A stretch of DNA of 64,000 bases, taken from contig OX465598.1 in NCBI GenBank assembly GCA_950022295.1, positions 301,890,001-301,954,000 of the forward strand, written 5' to 3'. The translations under genes and the position numbers were made by a program. The notes under the pieces are model-generated. The model ran no database searches and was not told where the DNA came from. It saw only the letters and a program-made list of their open reading frames with translations. Every line of letters begins with the position of its first letter. Within the stretch, counting starts at the first letter, position 1. Positions 11,381 to 23,167 of the stretch are shown here, in pieces. Origin of the DNA: Bromus sterilis. Its lineage: Eukaryota; Streptophyta; Magnoliopsida; Poales; Poaceae.

Positions 11381-14095
11381 TGTCACAACCCCAAGTTAGG
11401 TATGTGCTAGGAGTAGCAAGTCTTTCTGCATCATGTTAAAATTTTCAAAAGAAATCAAAATGGGAGAGAGAACACCCCCCGGATGAATTAATTCAAAAGG
11501 CCAGAAATAAATCTTCTCCAAAAATTCCTTTTGTATTTTTGAAAAGTCCCATAAATAAGTGGGATCACATATAAAATGATGTGGTAGCAACCCCATGCTC
11601 ATGGATTTTTCAAATATTCAAACAGGAGCATGGATTTAAATTTAAACCCCTATTTGAATTAAAGTTCAAATAATTTGAATTTTAAAAGTGCTCAAATTTT
11701 ATAAGAGTCTAGCTCTATATTTTATGAGGCCACATAAAAATTTGGGGCATTTAATAAAATGCCTAGGTATTTTTATCTAGGCAGAACAAATAGAACAGAA
11801 TTAAATAAAAATAAAAGAGCAGAGAACCACTGACCTCACGCCCTGGGCGGAGCCCACCTTCCCCAGCCGGCCCAGCCCACCAGGGGGCTCCCCTGTCGTC
11901 TTCCCCGGGCACGAGCACACAGCTGCGTGCCCGGCATGCCGCAGCCGTCGTGGTGGCAGCTCCCCAGCCACGCCCCTGCCTCCTTCTCAACGCCACGCAC
12001 GCCAGGAGACGCCCCGCGCTTTCTTTTCCCCATCCCTGGCCTCCATTCCTCCTCACCGGCGAAGAACTGCAAGGTCCCAAAACCCTAGCCGGCCATGGAG
12101 CTGCTCCGGCGTGGCCACTGAGCGAACCAGCGCACGCCTTCGTGTCCAGTCGACGCGCAGACGAGGTCTCCTTCGAACCCCCCTCCCAATTTGAGCAAGG
12201 GCACGACTCCGGCGACGTGGGCTTCGTCTTCTTCACCGCCGGCCGCCACGACTCCGACGTCAAATCCCGCGTCCTCCAGCTCCGCTCCGGCTCCGACGAG
12301 CTCTTCAACAAGTTTGGGGTGAGCTTCCTCTTCGTTTGCCCCCTCTCGTGACTCTCCTCGTGCTCTCCCTCGCGAGTTCGCCGTTGCCCGAGCGCAGCCG
12401 CCGCCATGGCCGACGCCCCCGAGCTCTGGAGCACGCCAGTGACCCCCCAATGGGTCCACTGGACGCGCGGAAGCATGAGCGACGTGCTGGTGCACTCCAA
12501 TCCCTCCCCCGAGCCCTGCAGAGGAATTCCGGCGAGGTGCTGCCGTCTAGAAGCCGCCGGCGTTGAGCCCCACCATTAGAGCCCCCCTAATGACTCTCTT
12601 AATCACTCCTGGGCCACTGACCAGTGGGCCCAGGCTGCCTAATTAAGCAAGTTTAATTTAAACTTGAGCTAATTAACCCCCCCAGCCACTGAAAACCCTG
12701 GCCCACCATTCAGCCCCCCCCTCGACGTCATAGTGACATCAGGCTGACGCAATAATTGGTTAAATCAATTTATTTAATTTAGAAAAATCCAGAAAATGCA
12801 ATAAACTTTGAAATTCAATAACTAATTCATCTTAACTCCAAATTGGACAAATAATATGTCTAAAATTATCAGAAAAATACAAGGATTATGAATATGCAAT
12901 TTGTTTTCATGTTTGATCATTTTAAAATGGGTGAACAGTAGCAAACATGCATATGGATCCATTTCAAATTCAAATTTGGAGTGAATTTGCAAATGACTTT
13001 GCAACACATTTATTTTAGATGGATTCATCCACACATCAGAAGCTTTATCACAACTATACCACATCACTTCATGCTCAACCTTTTCAAATAAACTTTCATG
13101 CATTCAAATGCATTTGAAATTCATCGATAAATCAAATGGAGTTTGAATTTGCTTTTCAAATGCAATATACTTCTTTTAAATGAAATACTCTACACATCAG
13201 TACCATGAACATCACCATTTCAATCTTATTCATGTGATTGTGCATTGTACATTATGTTGATCCTATGATTGTCATGTTGCTGATAGAAGTAGAGCCGGAA
13301 CCCGAGATCACCCCCTTCGTTGAAGACCCCGTGACTGAACCTCGTCAGCAAGGCAAGCAAACCCCCATTGATCATGTCTATAAAATCCCAATTCCCTCGC
13401 AGTCTCGCTTATGCATGTTTAGGAGATCACCTTGTATCGATGCTACCGCATAGTTGAACCCATGTCCTTTGCATGACCTATCGTCTTGTCACAGTAGTAA
13501 GCAAACCACAATCCTAGCAGATGTAGGAGTTGGTTGATATCATGTGGCCCCTGCAACTGTTACTGCTTATTGCATGCTTAGTGTACAATGAGGTTACTTT
13601 GATCTGTGAGTCGGGATGATAGTGAACATGGTGTTGATGATGGTGGAAATGTGTTGGTGAATCTACCCTAATACAAGGTGAACGATGAGAGGCTGTGTAG
13701 GAGTACACAGTGGGGTGTCTCGTTGAACACCGCCTTAAGTCCGAGTTCTTGTGTGGTGATCCAAGAAGAAGAGTACAACCACACATTGGGCTCACTGACC
13801 CCTCTCATCCTAGTACCTCACCCCGTTCGAACCCCAAGTCGCAGTAGTTCGGAGTACTGGTAGGGCTGTGGCACGGTCTGCAAAGTGGATGAACGACTTT
13901 TCAAGACCGGCTTGGGACCCTGCACACATCGTTTGAGGTTGTACTGGAACCTCGGCCGAACTTCCATACGGATCCCCCTCAGATAGGCGACTCTCTGGAC
14001 TAGAACGGAGCTATGGGCGAAGTGTTGTGGTGGCATCCTCGCTGTCACCTTTTGAACGGTGACACGCAAAAGGAGGTAACTGATGACACATGTGT

Positions 14096-14155
14096 GTAGC
14101 GGTACACCCCTGCAGGGTTAACAAAACTATTCGAATAGCCGCGTCCGCGGTTAAG
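14096..14155 (+). promoter_or_regulatory. Double-palindrome LTR module, A0 copy
   Basis: CCCTGCAGGG (14108-14117) and CTATTCGAATAG (14127-14138), followed by a TCCGCGG block. Both palindromes are perfect in this copy. Confidence 0.65.
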
Positions 14156-14502
14156 GACTGCTTGGAAAGCTTAGCTTGATTATTAGACAACTTGAACTGG
14201 ATACTTCTAAAACACACCAAGATAAGCGTGAGTGCTATGGCGTCCTTTCTCGTGGGGAAGTCGAGGAAGGAACCATAGTGGTGTAATTGGTTTGAGAAAG
14301 TAGTGGACTCGTGTACGCTTCTTACCTCAAAGTATGGTACTCGTAGTTCAGGATTAGCCAAGTCAAAGCTGGCACTTCTGCAATTGAACCCCACCTCCCT
14401 TTACCTTGATACATGTGCATGAGTAGTATAGTTCCTACGTAAGTCTTGCTGAGTACGACTTTGTACTCACGTTTGCTTATTCTATGTTTTAGATGGACCC
14501 AT

Positions 14503-14507
14503 CTACC
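14503..14507. repeat. A1 target duplication, left copy (CTACC)
   Basis: Directly precedes the A1 5' LTR. The matching copy is not at the A1 right end (which has GCCGC) but inverted as GGTAG at 28200-28204. This is key evidence for the inversion. Confidence 0.85.
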
Positions 14508-17500
14508 TGTCACAACCCCAAGTTAGGTATGTGCTAGGATCAAGTGCTCCTTTGCATCATGATAAATTTTTTCAAAAGAAATCAAAATGGGGAAAAGAAA
14601 AGCCCTGAGAAATTAAATCAAATGGCCAGATAAAAATCTTTTTCCAAAAATCATTTGAGTATTTGGAAAATTCCTATAAATGATGCTGATCATTTTAAAA
14701 GTGGTTTGGGAGCAATCCCATGCTCATGGAATTTTCTAATTTTCAAACAATGGCTTGGAAAAATTAAATAAACCCCTATTTGATTTAAAATTCAAATGTT
14801 TTGAATTTTAAAGAGTGCCAAATTTTATAAGTTGCTAGCTCTAGCTTTTATGAGGCCATATAAAAAATTATGGCATTTATAAAAATACCTAGCTATTTTA
14901 ATTGGCTAGGTCAACCAATTTACAGAAGAAATAAAAAGAAAAAGGAAAAGATAGAGAGAGGGAGCTTACTAGACGCCCACAGGCGAGGCCCACTCACCTG
15001 TGCCACGACCCAGCCCACCCGGGGGCGCCTTGTCTTCTTCCTCCCCGCCGAGCCAAGCTGCTCGGTGGAGGGCAGAACAAGGCCACGGCGACACCGCGAC
15101 GCCTCGGCATTCTAGGCCTCCCCAGCACTCCTCTTCACGCCACGACTTGCGCAGAAGCCTCTCGCGCCTTTTCCCCCTCTCGTGTAGCTCGTCCCCTTCG
15201 TGACCGGCGAGATCCCCCCCCCCCGCACCCGAGCAACCGAGATCGCCGCAGTCCTTCGTTCGCGTGGCCACTCGCCGAACTGGAGAGCGCCACCGTGTCC
15301 AGAATCTTCCCCGGCGACGACTTCGTCGATCCCCCCGGCCAATTCGAGCAGAAGAGCAGCTCTGGTGACGCGAGCTCCAAGTCTGCACCGCCGGTCAACC
15401 GAAGCTCCGGCGGCAAATCGAGCGCTCTCCGGTCTCTCTCCCACGACGCCGAGCCTACCATCTTCACCGGGGTGAGCCCCTGCTCCGATTCCCTCCTCCT
15501 GCAACTCTTCCCGCGCGCCGCAGCTCTTTCCCGACGAGCACCGAAGCTCCGGCCGCCGCAGGCTTCGTAGTAGCCGTGGCCTGGAGCCTCCCCAAGACCC
15601 CCAGCTAGGTCTACTGCATGCGGGCGAGCACGGGCTACGCCCCAGTGCTCCCCTTTCTCACCCCCGTGGCCTCTAGCTCATTCCGGCGAGACTCCGGCGG
15701 GGTGCCGAGGACGCCGGCGAGCTCCTCCATTAGGGGGATAATCCCCCTGTTAGTTGACCCTTGGGTCACTGAATAGTGGGCCCTGGCCCCCCCTAATGAC
15801 CCTTATTAGTTTAAACTAAACCGGGTTAAAACCCCCCCCACTGACAGCAGGGCCCCACTCGGCAGCTCCCCCCTGACGTCAGCACTGCGCCAGGCTGACG
15901 CAGTAAAGGATTTAAATCGATTTAATTAATTCATACAAATCCAGAAAATGCTTTAAACTTTGAAATTCAATAACTAATTCATTTTAACTCCAAATTGGAC
16001 AAATAATGTCTAAAATTATCAGAAAAATATAAGGATTCTGAATATGGACTTTGTTTTCATGTTTGACCATTTTTAAATGGGTGAACAATAGCAAACATGC
16101 ATATGGATCCTTTTCAAATTCAAATTTGGAGGGAATTTGCAAATGACTTTGCAACACACTTATTTTAGATGGATTAATCCACACATCAGAAGCTTTGTCT
16201 CAACTATACCACATCACTTCATGCTCAACCTTTTCAAATAAACTTTCATGCATTCAAATGCATTTGAAATTCATCGATAAATCAAATGGAGTTTGAATTT
16301 GCAACTCAAATGCAATATACTCCTTTTAAATGAAATGCTCAACACATCATTACCATGAACATCACCATATACAATTGATCATGTGCTTGTGCATTGTACA
16401 TTATGTTGATCACTTTGTTTGTATTGTTTGATCGGATAGAAGTGGAGCCGGAAACCGAGATCACCCCCTTCGTTGAAGACCCCGTGACTAAACCTCGTCA
16501 GCAAGGCAAGCAAACCCCCTTTGATCATGTCGATAAAATCCCAGTTCCCTCTCATGTCTCGCTTATGCATTGTTTAGGATGATCACCATGATAACGTTTC
16601 TACTGCATAGTTGAACCCATATCCTTCGCATGACCTATCATCTTGTCACAGTAGTAAGCAAACCACAATCCTAGCAGATGTAGGAGTTGGTTGATATCAT
16701 GTGGCCACTGCAACTTTTACTGCTTATTGCATGCTTAGTGGTACAATGAGGTTGCTTTTGATGTGAGTCAGGATGATAGTGAACATGGTGTTGTTGAAAG
16801 TGAAACTGTGTTGGTGAATCTACCCTAATACAAGGTGAATGATGAGAGGCTGTGTAGGAGTAGTATAGCTCCTATGTAAGTCTTGCTGAGTACGCCTTTG
16901 TACTCACGTTTGCTTAATCTATGTTTTAGATGACGCCACTGACCCCGAAGGTGGCTTCTTCATCGAGCTGGACGACTGAAGTTAAGCTAGTCTAGTCCCA
17001 GTCAGCAGACTGGTTCCCTCGTGGAGGGCTTTGTGTTTAAATAAGGCTTCTTAAGCCATTTGTTAAACTTGTCTGTACTCAGACATAATTTGCTTCCGCT
17101 CTGTGTTGTAATGTTGGATCACATGTATGTGATCTCTGTGTGTATTCTATAAGAGTTATAAATAAAATGTACACTTTGTAGAGAATTGCAATGGTACCTG
17201 CTGTTCATACAAGGCATGTGTGCTGCGTGTATGTTTATAACATGCATGTCTTTGTATGGGTTTTCGAGACCTTAGTTGTGTTCTGGCTGGCGGTCTTTCA
17301 TACACCAAGTGGCCCTTAGATGTGCGCAGCTTGGGGCATCGCGATGCGATTGCTCGAGACTCCGTCTCGTGCACACTTTGTGGTATGATCGAGCCCGCCC
17401 TAGACCCCGACTAAGTGATCGGGCTGGAGTAAGTCTATGTAAGAGTTTTGAGATAGTCGGTAGTATGGTTGAGGCGACTTGTCTTTGAATATGGGAGTTC

Positions 17501-17707
17501 CCCACCCATATCATTTGACTTGTGTGCGGACGATGAGGACCCATCTCAGTTGATCATCCGGCCTGGATGGGATGCCCCTCACGTACGATGCTTTCCGAGA
17601 ATGTTCAGTGCTTGGCCTTGTCTGCTTAGACAAGTGGGTGCGGTTCTCGGCTCTCCATATGACTATGTCTTAACTGTACTTGCATACGCTAACCCCGGGT
17701 CCCAACA
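14508..17707 (+). repeat. A1 5' LTR, chimeric, 3200 bp
   Basis: Positions 14508-16857 are nearly identical to the start of the 3' LTR (about eight differences in the first 460 bp by eye). At GAGTA (16858-16862) it jumps 720 bp relative to the 3' LTR. After that point the sequence is a clearly different subfamily, most visibly at 16930-16990. It ends GGGTCCCAACA, one base off the usual CCCGACA. A TATA-like CATATAAAAA lies near 14859-14868 and AATAAA near 17160. Confidence 0.85.
15471..16979 (+). other. LTR-embedded exon-like blocks, A1 5' LTR copy
   Basis: First block ends at 15471 with GTGAGC following. Middle block 16440-16505 (66 nt, acceptor GGATAG, ends before GCAAGC) is acidic. Last block starts at 16930 after TTTTAG and ends at TGA 16977-16979, encoding an acidic tail ending FFIELDD. 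Middle and last blocks join in phase 1. This last block comes from the other subfamily because of the chimeric junction. Confidence 0.4.
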
Positions 17708-17765
17708 CCTTTATCCTTGCCTCCATCGTAGAACCTGTTCTGATTGTTGATTTTTATCACACAGG
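17708..17765 (+). other. A1 leader, shortened, primer site lost
   Basis: Only 58 bp separate the LTR end from the gag ATG. In A3 the distance from primer site to ATG is about 470 bp. About 400 bp including the TGGTATCAGAGC site is therefore absent, with the break at or next to the LTR end. Confidence 0.75.
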
Positions 17766-20700
17766 ATGTCAGGTGGAACTCGTAGTGCTGTTCTTCGGAA
17801 TCGAGACCGTGATCGGAATCGAAATGATGATGAACCTCCACCACCGCCTTCTGCGGTGGAAATCATGATGGAAGCTGAGCGGAATAGACGTGATCAGACA
17901 CGCCTTATGGAGCTCATCGAGCAGAATACCGCCCACCATCGTAATGTGGTGGTCAGCATTCAGGACTTCATCTTCCTCAAGCCACCGGTATTCCGATGTT
18001 CTTCTGAGCCCCTTGAAGCTGATGATTGGCTCCGTTCCATCGAGCGTAAGCTTGACACTGCACATGTTGCTCCCGATGACCGAGTTGTTTTCGCGGTATA
18101 CTTCTTGGAAGGTGCTGCTCTTCAGTGGTGGGAGAACTATGTTGCAATGCAGCCAGATGGTCACGTAGTGACTTGGCAGGAGTTCTGTGTTGCCTTTCGA
18201 GGGTACCACATTCCGGATGAGTTGATGGAGCGCAAGAAGGAAGAGTTCTGTAATCTGAATCAAGGAGAGATGTCCATTCATGAGTATGTGAGGGAGTTCA
18301 ACCGTCTTGCTCGTTATGCCCAAGATGAGATCACCACCGATGCCATAAAGCAGGCAAGGTTCCGCAAGGGACTTAGCCCCATCCTTCGTCATGACCTCAA
18401 CCTCATCGAATTTGCCACCTTTGAGGATTTAGTCAACAGATCCTTCAGAGCTGAGCATGGCAATGAAGTTTTTGAGAAGTCTCGCAAGCATGCTCTTGAG
18501 CTTGCCCCTTCTTCCAGTTCACGCCCTCAGAAGTGCATGATCTGGATTCCTAACAGTTTGATCCACCAAAACAACCCACCGAGGCCATCCCTTGTGCCGC
18601 CTCATCCACCAGCTCCACCAAACAACCCATCTCCCCGCACTATCTTTGGAGCCTGCTTCAGATGTGGACAGCCTGGTCACTATTCTCGTGATTGTCCCAT
18701 AAGTCAGAATGCTCCACGCCATGCCAAAGGGAACCCCAATGTTCGTGCCAAGCCACCCCCGAAGGTTTCCACTGCCAAGCCATCCACCTCAGAAAGTCTT
18801 GGACGTGTGAACCAAATCTCAGTTGAGGAAACTGATAGTACTTCTGACATCATTCTTGGTACGCTCCCAGTCAATTTTGTCCCCACTTCTGTTCTTTTCG
18901 ACCCAGGAGCTTCCCACTCATTCATGTCGGAGAGTTATGCACTTCGACATGAGATATCCTTTGATGAAATGTTCACCCCTATGATCATTCAAACTCCTGG
19001 TTCAAAATGGCAAACTAATAGGGTAAGCCATGGTAATCAAATTGCAATTGAGGGTTTAGTATTCCTTGCTTCACTCATAGCCCTCAAGTCTTCAGACATT
19101 GATGTCATCCTTGGTATGGATAGGTTATCAAGACAACATGCTTTTCTTGATTGTAAAGCCAAGTCAATTAGACTTACACATCCTTCAGGCCAGACAATAG
19201 CTTACTCCTCACCAAGAACAAGAACCCAGGTGCATTCTTTGAATGTGCTTCCCCTTCCCGACCTTGAGGATGTTCCGGTGGTTCGTGACTTCCCGGATGT
19301 CTTTCCTGAAGAGCTACCGGGCCTGCCACCCGACAGATGTGTAGAGTTCATAGTGGATCTTGCCCCAGGAACCGCACCAATTTCCAGACGCCCATACAAA
19401 ATGGCCCCACGTGAGTTAGCTGAGCTGAAAACCCAACTGGAAGCTTTGTTGGAAAAAGGCTTCATCCGCCCTAGCTCATCGCCATGGGGTTGCCCCGTTC
19501 TGTTCGTAACGACGAAAGATGGAACAGAAAGGATGTGCGTAGACTATCGCTCGCTAAATTTAGCGACGATAAAGAACAAGTACCCACTGCCCAGGATCAA
19601 TGATCTTTATGATCAACTTGCAGGATCCTCTGTCTTCTCCAAGATGGATTTGAGATTAGGTTATCATCAAATCAAAATCCGAAACGAGGACATTCCAAAA
19701 ATGGCTTTTACTACTCGTTATGGTCTTTACGAGTACACCGTCATGTCCTTTGGTTTAACCAATGCTCCCGCCACTTTCTCACGCATGATGCATTCGATCT
19801 TCATGGAGTACTTAGATAAATTTGTTGTGGTTTATCTTGATGACATTCTCATCTACTCGAAGAACGAAGAAGAACACGTCGAACACCTATGGCTGGTATT
19901 GATGAAACTTAGAGAGCATCGCCTGTATGCTAAATTCTCCAAGTGTGAATTTTGGCTACCAGAAGTGACCTACTTAGGCCACGTGATTTCTGCAAAAGGC
20001 ATTGCTGTGAATCCCGAGAGAGTTCAGGCCGTCCTTTACTGGACTCCACCTGAATCGTTTAAGCAAGTTAGGAGTTTTCTTGGCCTAGCCAGCTATTGCC
20101 GCCGCTTCGTCGAGAACTTTTCTAAAGTTGCAAAGCCTCTGACTGAACTCCTCAAGAAAGATAAGAAATTCCTATGGACTTCCAAGTGCGAGGAAAGCTT
20201 TCAAGAGCTAAAAAGAAGATTGACTTCTGCAGCCGTACTTGCACCTCCAGACACCAAAAAGGATTTCGAGATCTATTGTGACGCATCACGGCAAGGGTTA
20301 GGATGCATACTTATGCAAGATAGGCATGTGGTAGCTTATGCTTCACGCCAGTTGCGGCCACATGAAGAGAACTATCCTACCCATGACATTGGACTCGCTG
20401 CCGTAGTTCATGCCCTAACAACTTGGCGACATTACCTCCTTGGTAATCGTTGTGAGATCTATTCCGACCACCAAAGCCTCAAATACATTTTCACCCAGCC
20501 AGATCTTTATCTCAGGCAAAGACGCTAGATTGAGTTGATAAAAGATTATTACTTAGGAATTTATTACACCCCAGGAAAAGCCAATGTCATGGCTGATGCA
20601 CTAAGTCGTAAGTCGTATTGTAACAACCTCATGTTACAACAGTATCAACCACTTCTTCATGAGGAATTTCGAAAGCTCAATCTCGAGATTGTTCCTCGTG

Positions 20701-22203
20701 GATCTCTTTTCAAATTGGTGGCGAAACCAACCCTTGAGGATCAAATCATAGTTGCCCAAAGGCGTGCACGAGGTGTTCGCCGGATCAAGGAGAACATTAC
20801 TAGCGGAGTTGCTAAATGTTTCTCCATAGATAGTAAGGGAACGGTATTATTTGAAAACCGTTTGGTAGTACCTAAGAATAGGGAACTAAGGCAACTCATC
20901 CTCAAAGAATCCCATGACACACCCCTCTCGATTCATCCCAGTAGCACAAAAATGTACCGAGATCTACGCCAGAGATTTTGGTGGACTAGGATGAAGAGAG
21001 ACATTGCTCGATTTGTTGCCGAATGTGATGTTTGGCGTCGCATTAAGGCCGAACACCAAAGACCTGCTGGTACACTTCAACCTTTGCCTATTCCCGAGTG
21101 GAAATGGGACAAAGTCGGTATGGACTTCATCACTGGCTTTCCAAAAACCCAGAAAGGAAATGATGCCATCTTCGTTGTCATAGATAGGCTTTCCAAAGTT
21201 GCTCACATCCTTCCCCTTCGCGAGTCTATAACTGCTAGTCAGTTGGCGGACATGTACGTCTCTAGAATTGTGTCTCTTCACGGTGTTCCTTTGGAAATCA
21301 ATTCTGATCGTGGTAGCCTTTTCACCTCTAGATTTTGGGGAAGCTTCCAACATGCTATGGGAACTCATCTCTCCTTTAGTACCGCTTTCCATCCTCAGTC
21401 TAGTGGTCAAGTCGAAAGGGTTAACCAAATTCTTGAAGACAAGCTCAGAGCTTGTGTTATCTCATTCGGAAAGAATTGGGAGAAGTCCCTTCCATTTGCT
21501 GAATTTTCTTATAACAATAGTTTTCAATCTAGTCTGAACATGGCTGCGTTTGAACTCCTTTATGGACGACGATGTCGAACACCCCTTAACTGGTCAGAAA
21601 CCGGTGAAAGACAATTCTTTGGACCGGATATGATCATGGAAGCAGAAGAGCAAGTTCGCATTGTTCGTGATCAATTGAAAGCCGCATAGTCTCGTCAGAA
21701 AAGCTACTATGATCGTCATCATAGGAAAGAAAGCTAGAATCTGGATGAGAAGGCTTACCTTCGGGTTACTCCTCTGAAGGGAACCCAACGATTCGGTATC
21801 AAAGGCAAATTGGCCCCACGTTACATCGGACCTTTCCGCATTCTTGCTAAACGTGGAGAAGTTGCCTACCTACTTGAACTACCCCCGTACCTTTCTTGAG
21901 TACATGATGTATTCCATGTGTCCCAACTCAGGCGTTGCTTCAAGGACCCCATCCGCGAAGTCGACCATGAAACGCTTGATCTCCAAGATGACCTTTCTTA
22001 TCGAGAATACCCCGTCCGTATTCTTGATTCTGCAGAGCGTGTCACTCGCCGAAAGAAGATCAAGTTTCTGAAAGTTCAGTGGTCACACCACTCTGAGAGA
22101 GAAGCCACGTGGGAAAGAGAAGACCGTATCCGTGCCGAGTACCCCTCCGTCCTCCCGCAGACTTCTGAATCTCGGGACGACATTCTTTTGAGTGGGGGTG
22201 AGT
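17766..22203 (+). pseudogene. gag-pol: A1 gag-pol polyprotein, interrupted
   Basis: One reading frame from ATG 17766 into the 3' LTR covers capsid, CCHC knuckle CFRCGQPGHYSRDC, protease LFDPGASHSF, reverse transcriptase with YLDDILIYS, RNase H beginning IYCDASRQGLG, and an integrase followed by a chromodomain-like region (about 22065-22150). Four stops break it, all in frame: TAG 20526-20528, TAG 21687-21689, TAG 21735-21737 and TGA 21897-21899. There is no frameshift. The second zinc-binding Cys of the integrase head is Trp here (ECDVWRR versus ECDVCRR in A3). The frame runs through the polypurine tract into the LTR. Confidence 0.93.
22190..22203 (+). promoter_or_regulatory. A1 polypurine tract
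   Basis: GAGTGGGGGTGAG-type purine run immediately before the 3' LTR; it primes plus-strand synthesis. It overlaps the end of the pol frame. Confidence 0.85.
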
Positions 22204-23167
22204 TGTCACAACCCCAAGTTAGGTATGTGCTAGGATCAAGTGCTCCTTTGCATCATGATAAAGTTTTTCAAAACAAATCAAAATGGGGAAACGAAAAGCC
22301 CTGAGAAATTAAATCAAATGGCCAGATAAAAATCTTTTTCCAAAAATCATTTGAGTATTTGGAAAATTCTTATAAATGATGCTGATCATTTTAAAAGTGG
22401 TTTGGGAGCAATCCCGTGCTCATGGAATTTTCTAATTTTCAAACAATGCCTTGGAAAAATTAAATAAACCCCTATTTGATTTAAAATTCAAATGTTTTGA
22501 ATTTTAAAGAGTGCCAAATTTTATAAGTGGCTAGCTCTAGCTTTTATGAGGCCATATAAAAAATTATGGCATTTATAAAAATACCTAGCTATTTTAATTG
22601 GCTAGGTCAACCAATTTATAGAATAAATAAAAAGAAAAAGGAAAAGACAGAGAGAGGGAGCTTACCAGACGCCCACAGGCGAGGCCCACTCACCTGTGCC
22701 ACGGCCCAGCCCACCCGGGGGCGCCTTGTCTTCTTCCTCCCCGCCGAGCCAAGCTGCTCGGTGGAGGGCAGAGCAAGGCCACGGCGACACCGCGATGCCT
22801 CGGCCTTTTAGGCCTCCCCAGCACTCCTCTTCACGCCACGACTTGCGCAGAGGCCTCTCGCGCCTTTTCCCCCTCTCGTGTAGCTCGTCCCCTTCGTCAC
22901 CGGCGAGATCCCCCCCCCCCCGCACCCGAGCAACCGAGCTCGCCGCCGTCCTTCGTTCGCGTGGCCACTCGCCGAACTGGAGAGCGCCACCATGTCCAGA
23001 ATCTTCCCCGGCGACCACTTCGTCGATCCCCCCGGCCAATTCGAGCAGAAGAGCAGCTCTGGTGACGCGAGCTCCAAGTCTGCACTGCCGGTCAACCGAA
23101 GCTCCGGCGGCAAATCGAGCGCTCTCCGGTCTCTCTCCCACGACGCCGAGCCTACCATCTTCACCGG

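Larger units (their letters stand above)
11381..14507 (+). mobile_element. LTR A0, family A, first 3127 bp (split by A1)
   Basis: Starts TGTCACAACCCC with upstream duplication GCTCT and stops at CTACC, where A1 inserted. The missing end is at 27422-28204, inverted. Joined at the shared CTACC the LTR would be about 3.9 kb, matching the 3938-bp A1 3' LTR. No internal region is attached, so A0 was a solo LTR. Order inside: AT-rich start, GC-rich block (about 11830-12580), AT-rich middle, palindrome module, then the GTTTTAG acceptor-like site at 14486-14492. Confidence 0.9.
12318..14507 (+). other. LTR-embedded exon-like blocks, A0 copy
   Basis: A GC-rich block ends at 12318 before a GTGAGC donor (12319). 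An exon-like block at 13287-13352 (66 nt, acceptor GATAG) encodes an acidic run containing VEPEPEITPFVEDP and ends before GCAAGC, a GC-type donor. A last block starts at 14493 after TTTTAG and continues, beyond the A1 insertion, in the inverted piece to a TAG at 28093-28095. The reading phase is 1 at both junctions of the middle block. In the phase-1 frame the first block has a stop upstream, so this copy could not make the full product even if it were spliced. Confidence 0.4.

Noticed and set aside
17766..20528. Functional plant gene with a retroviral-type protease and RT
   Set aside because: It is the gag-pol of an LTR element with flanking LTRs and four stops.
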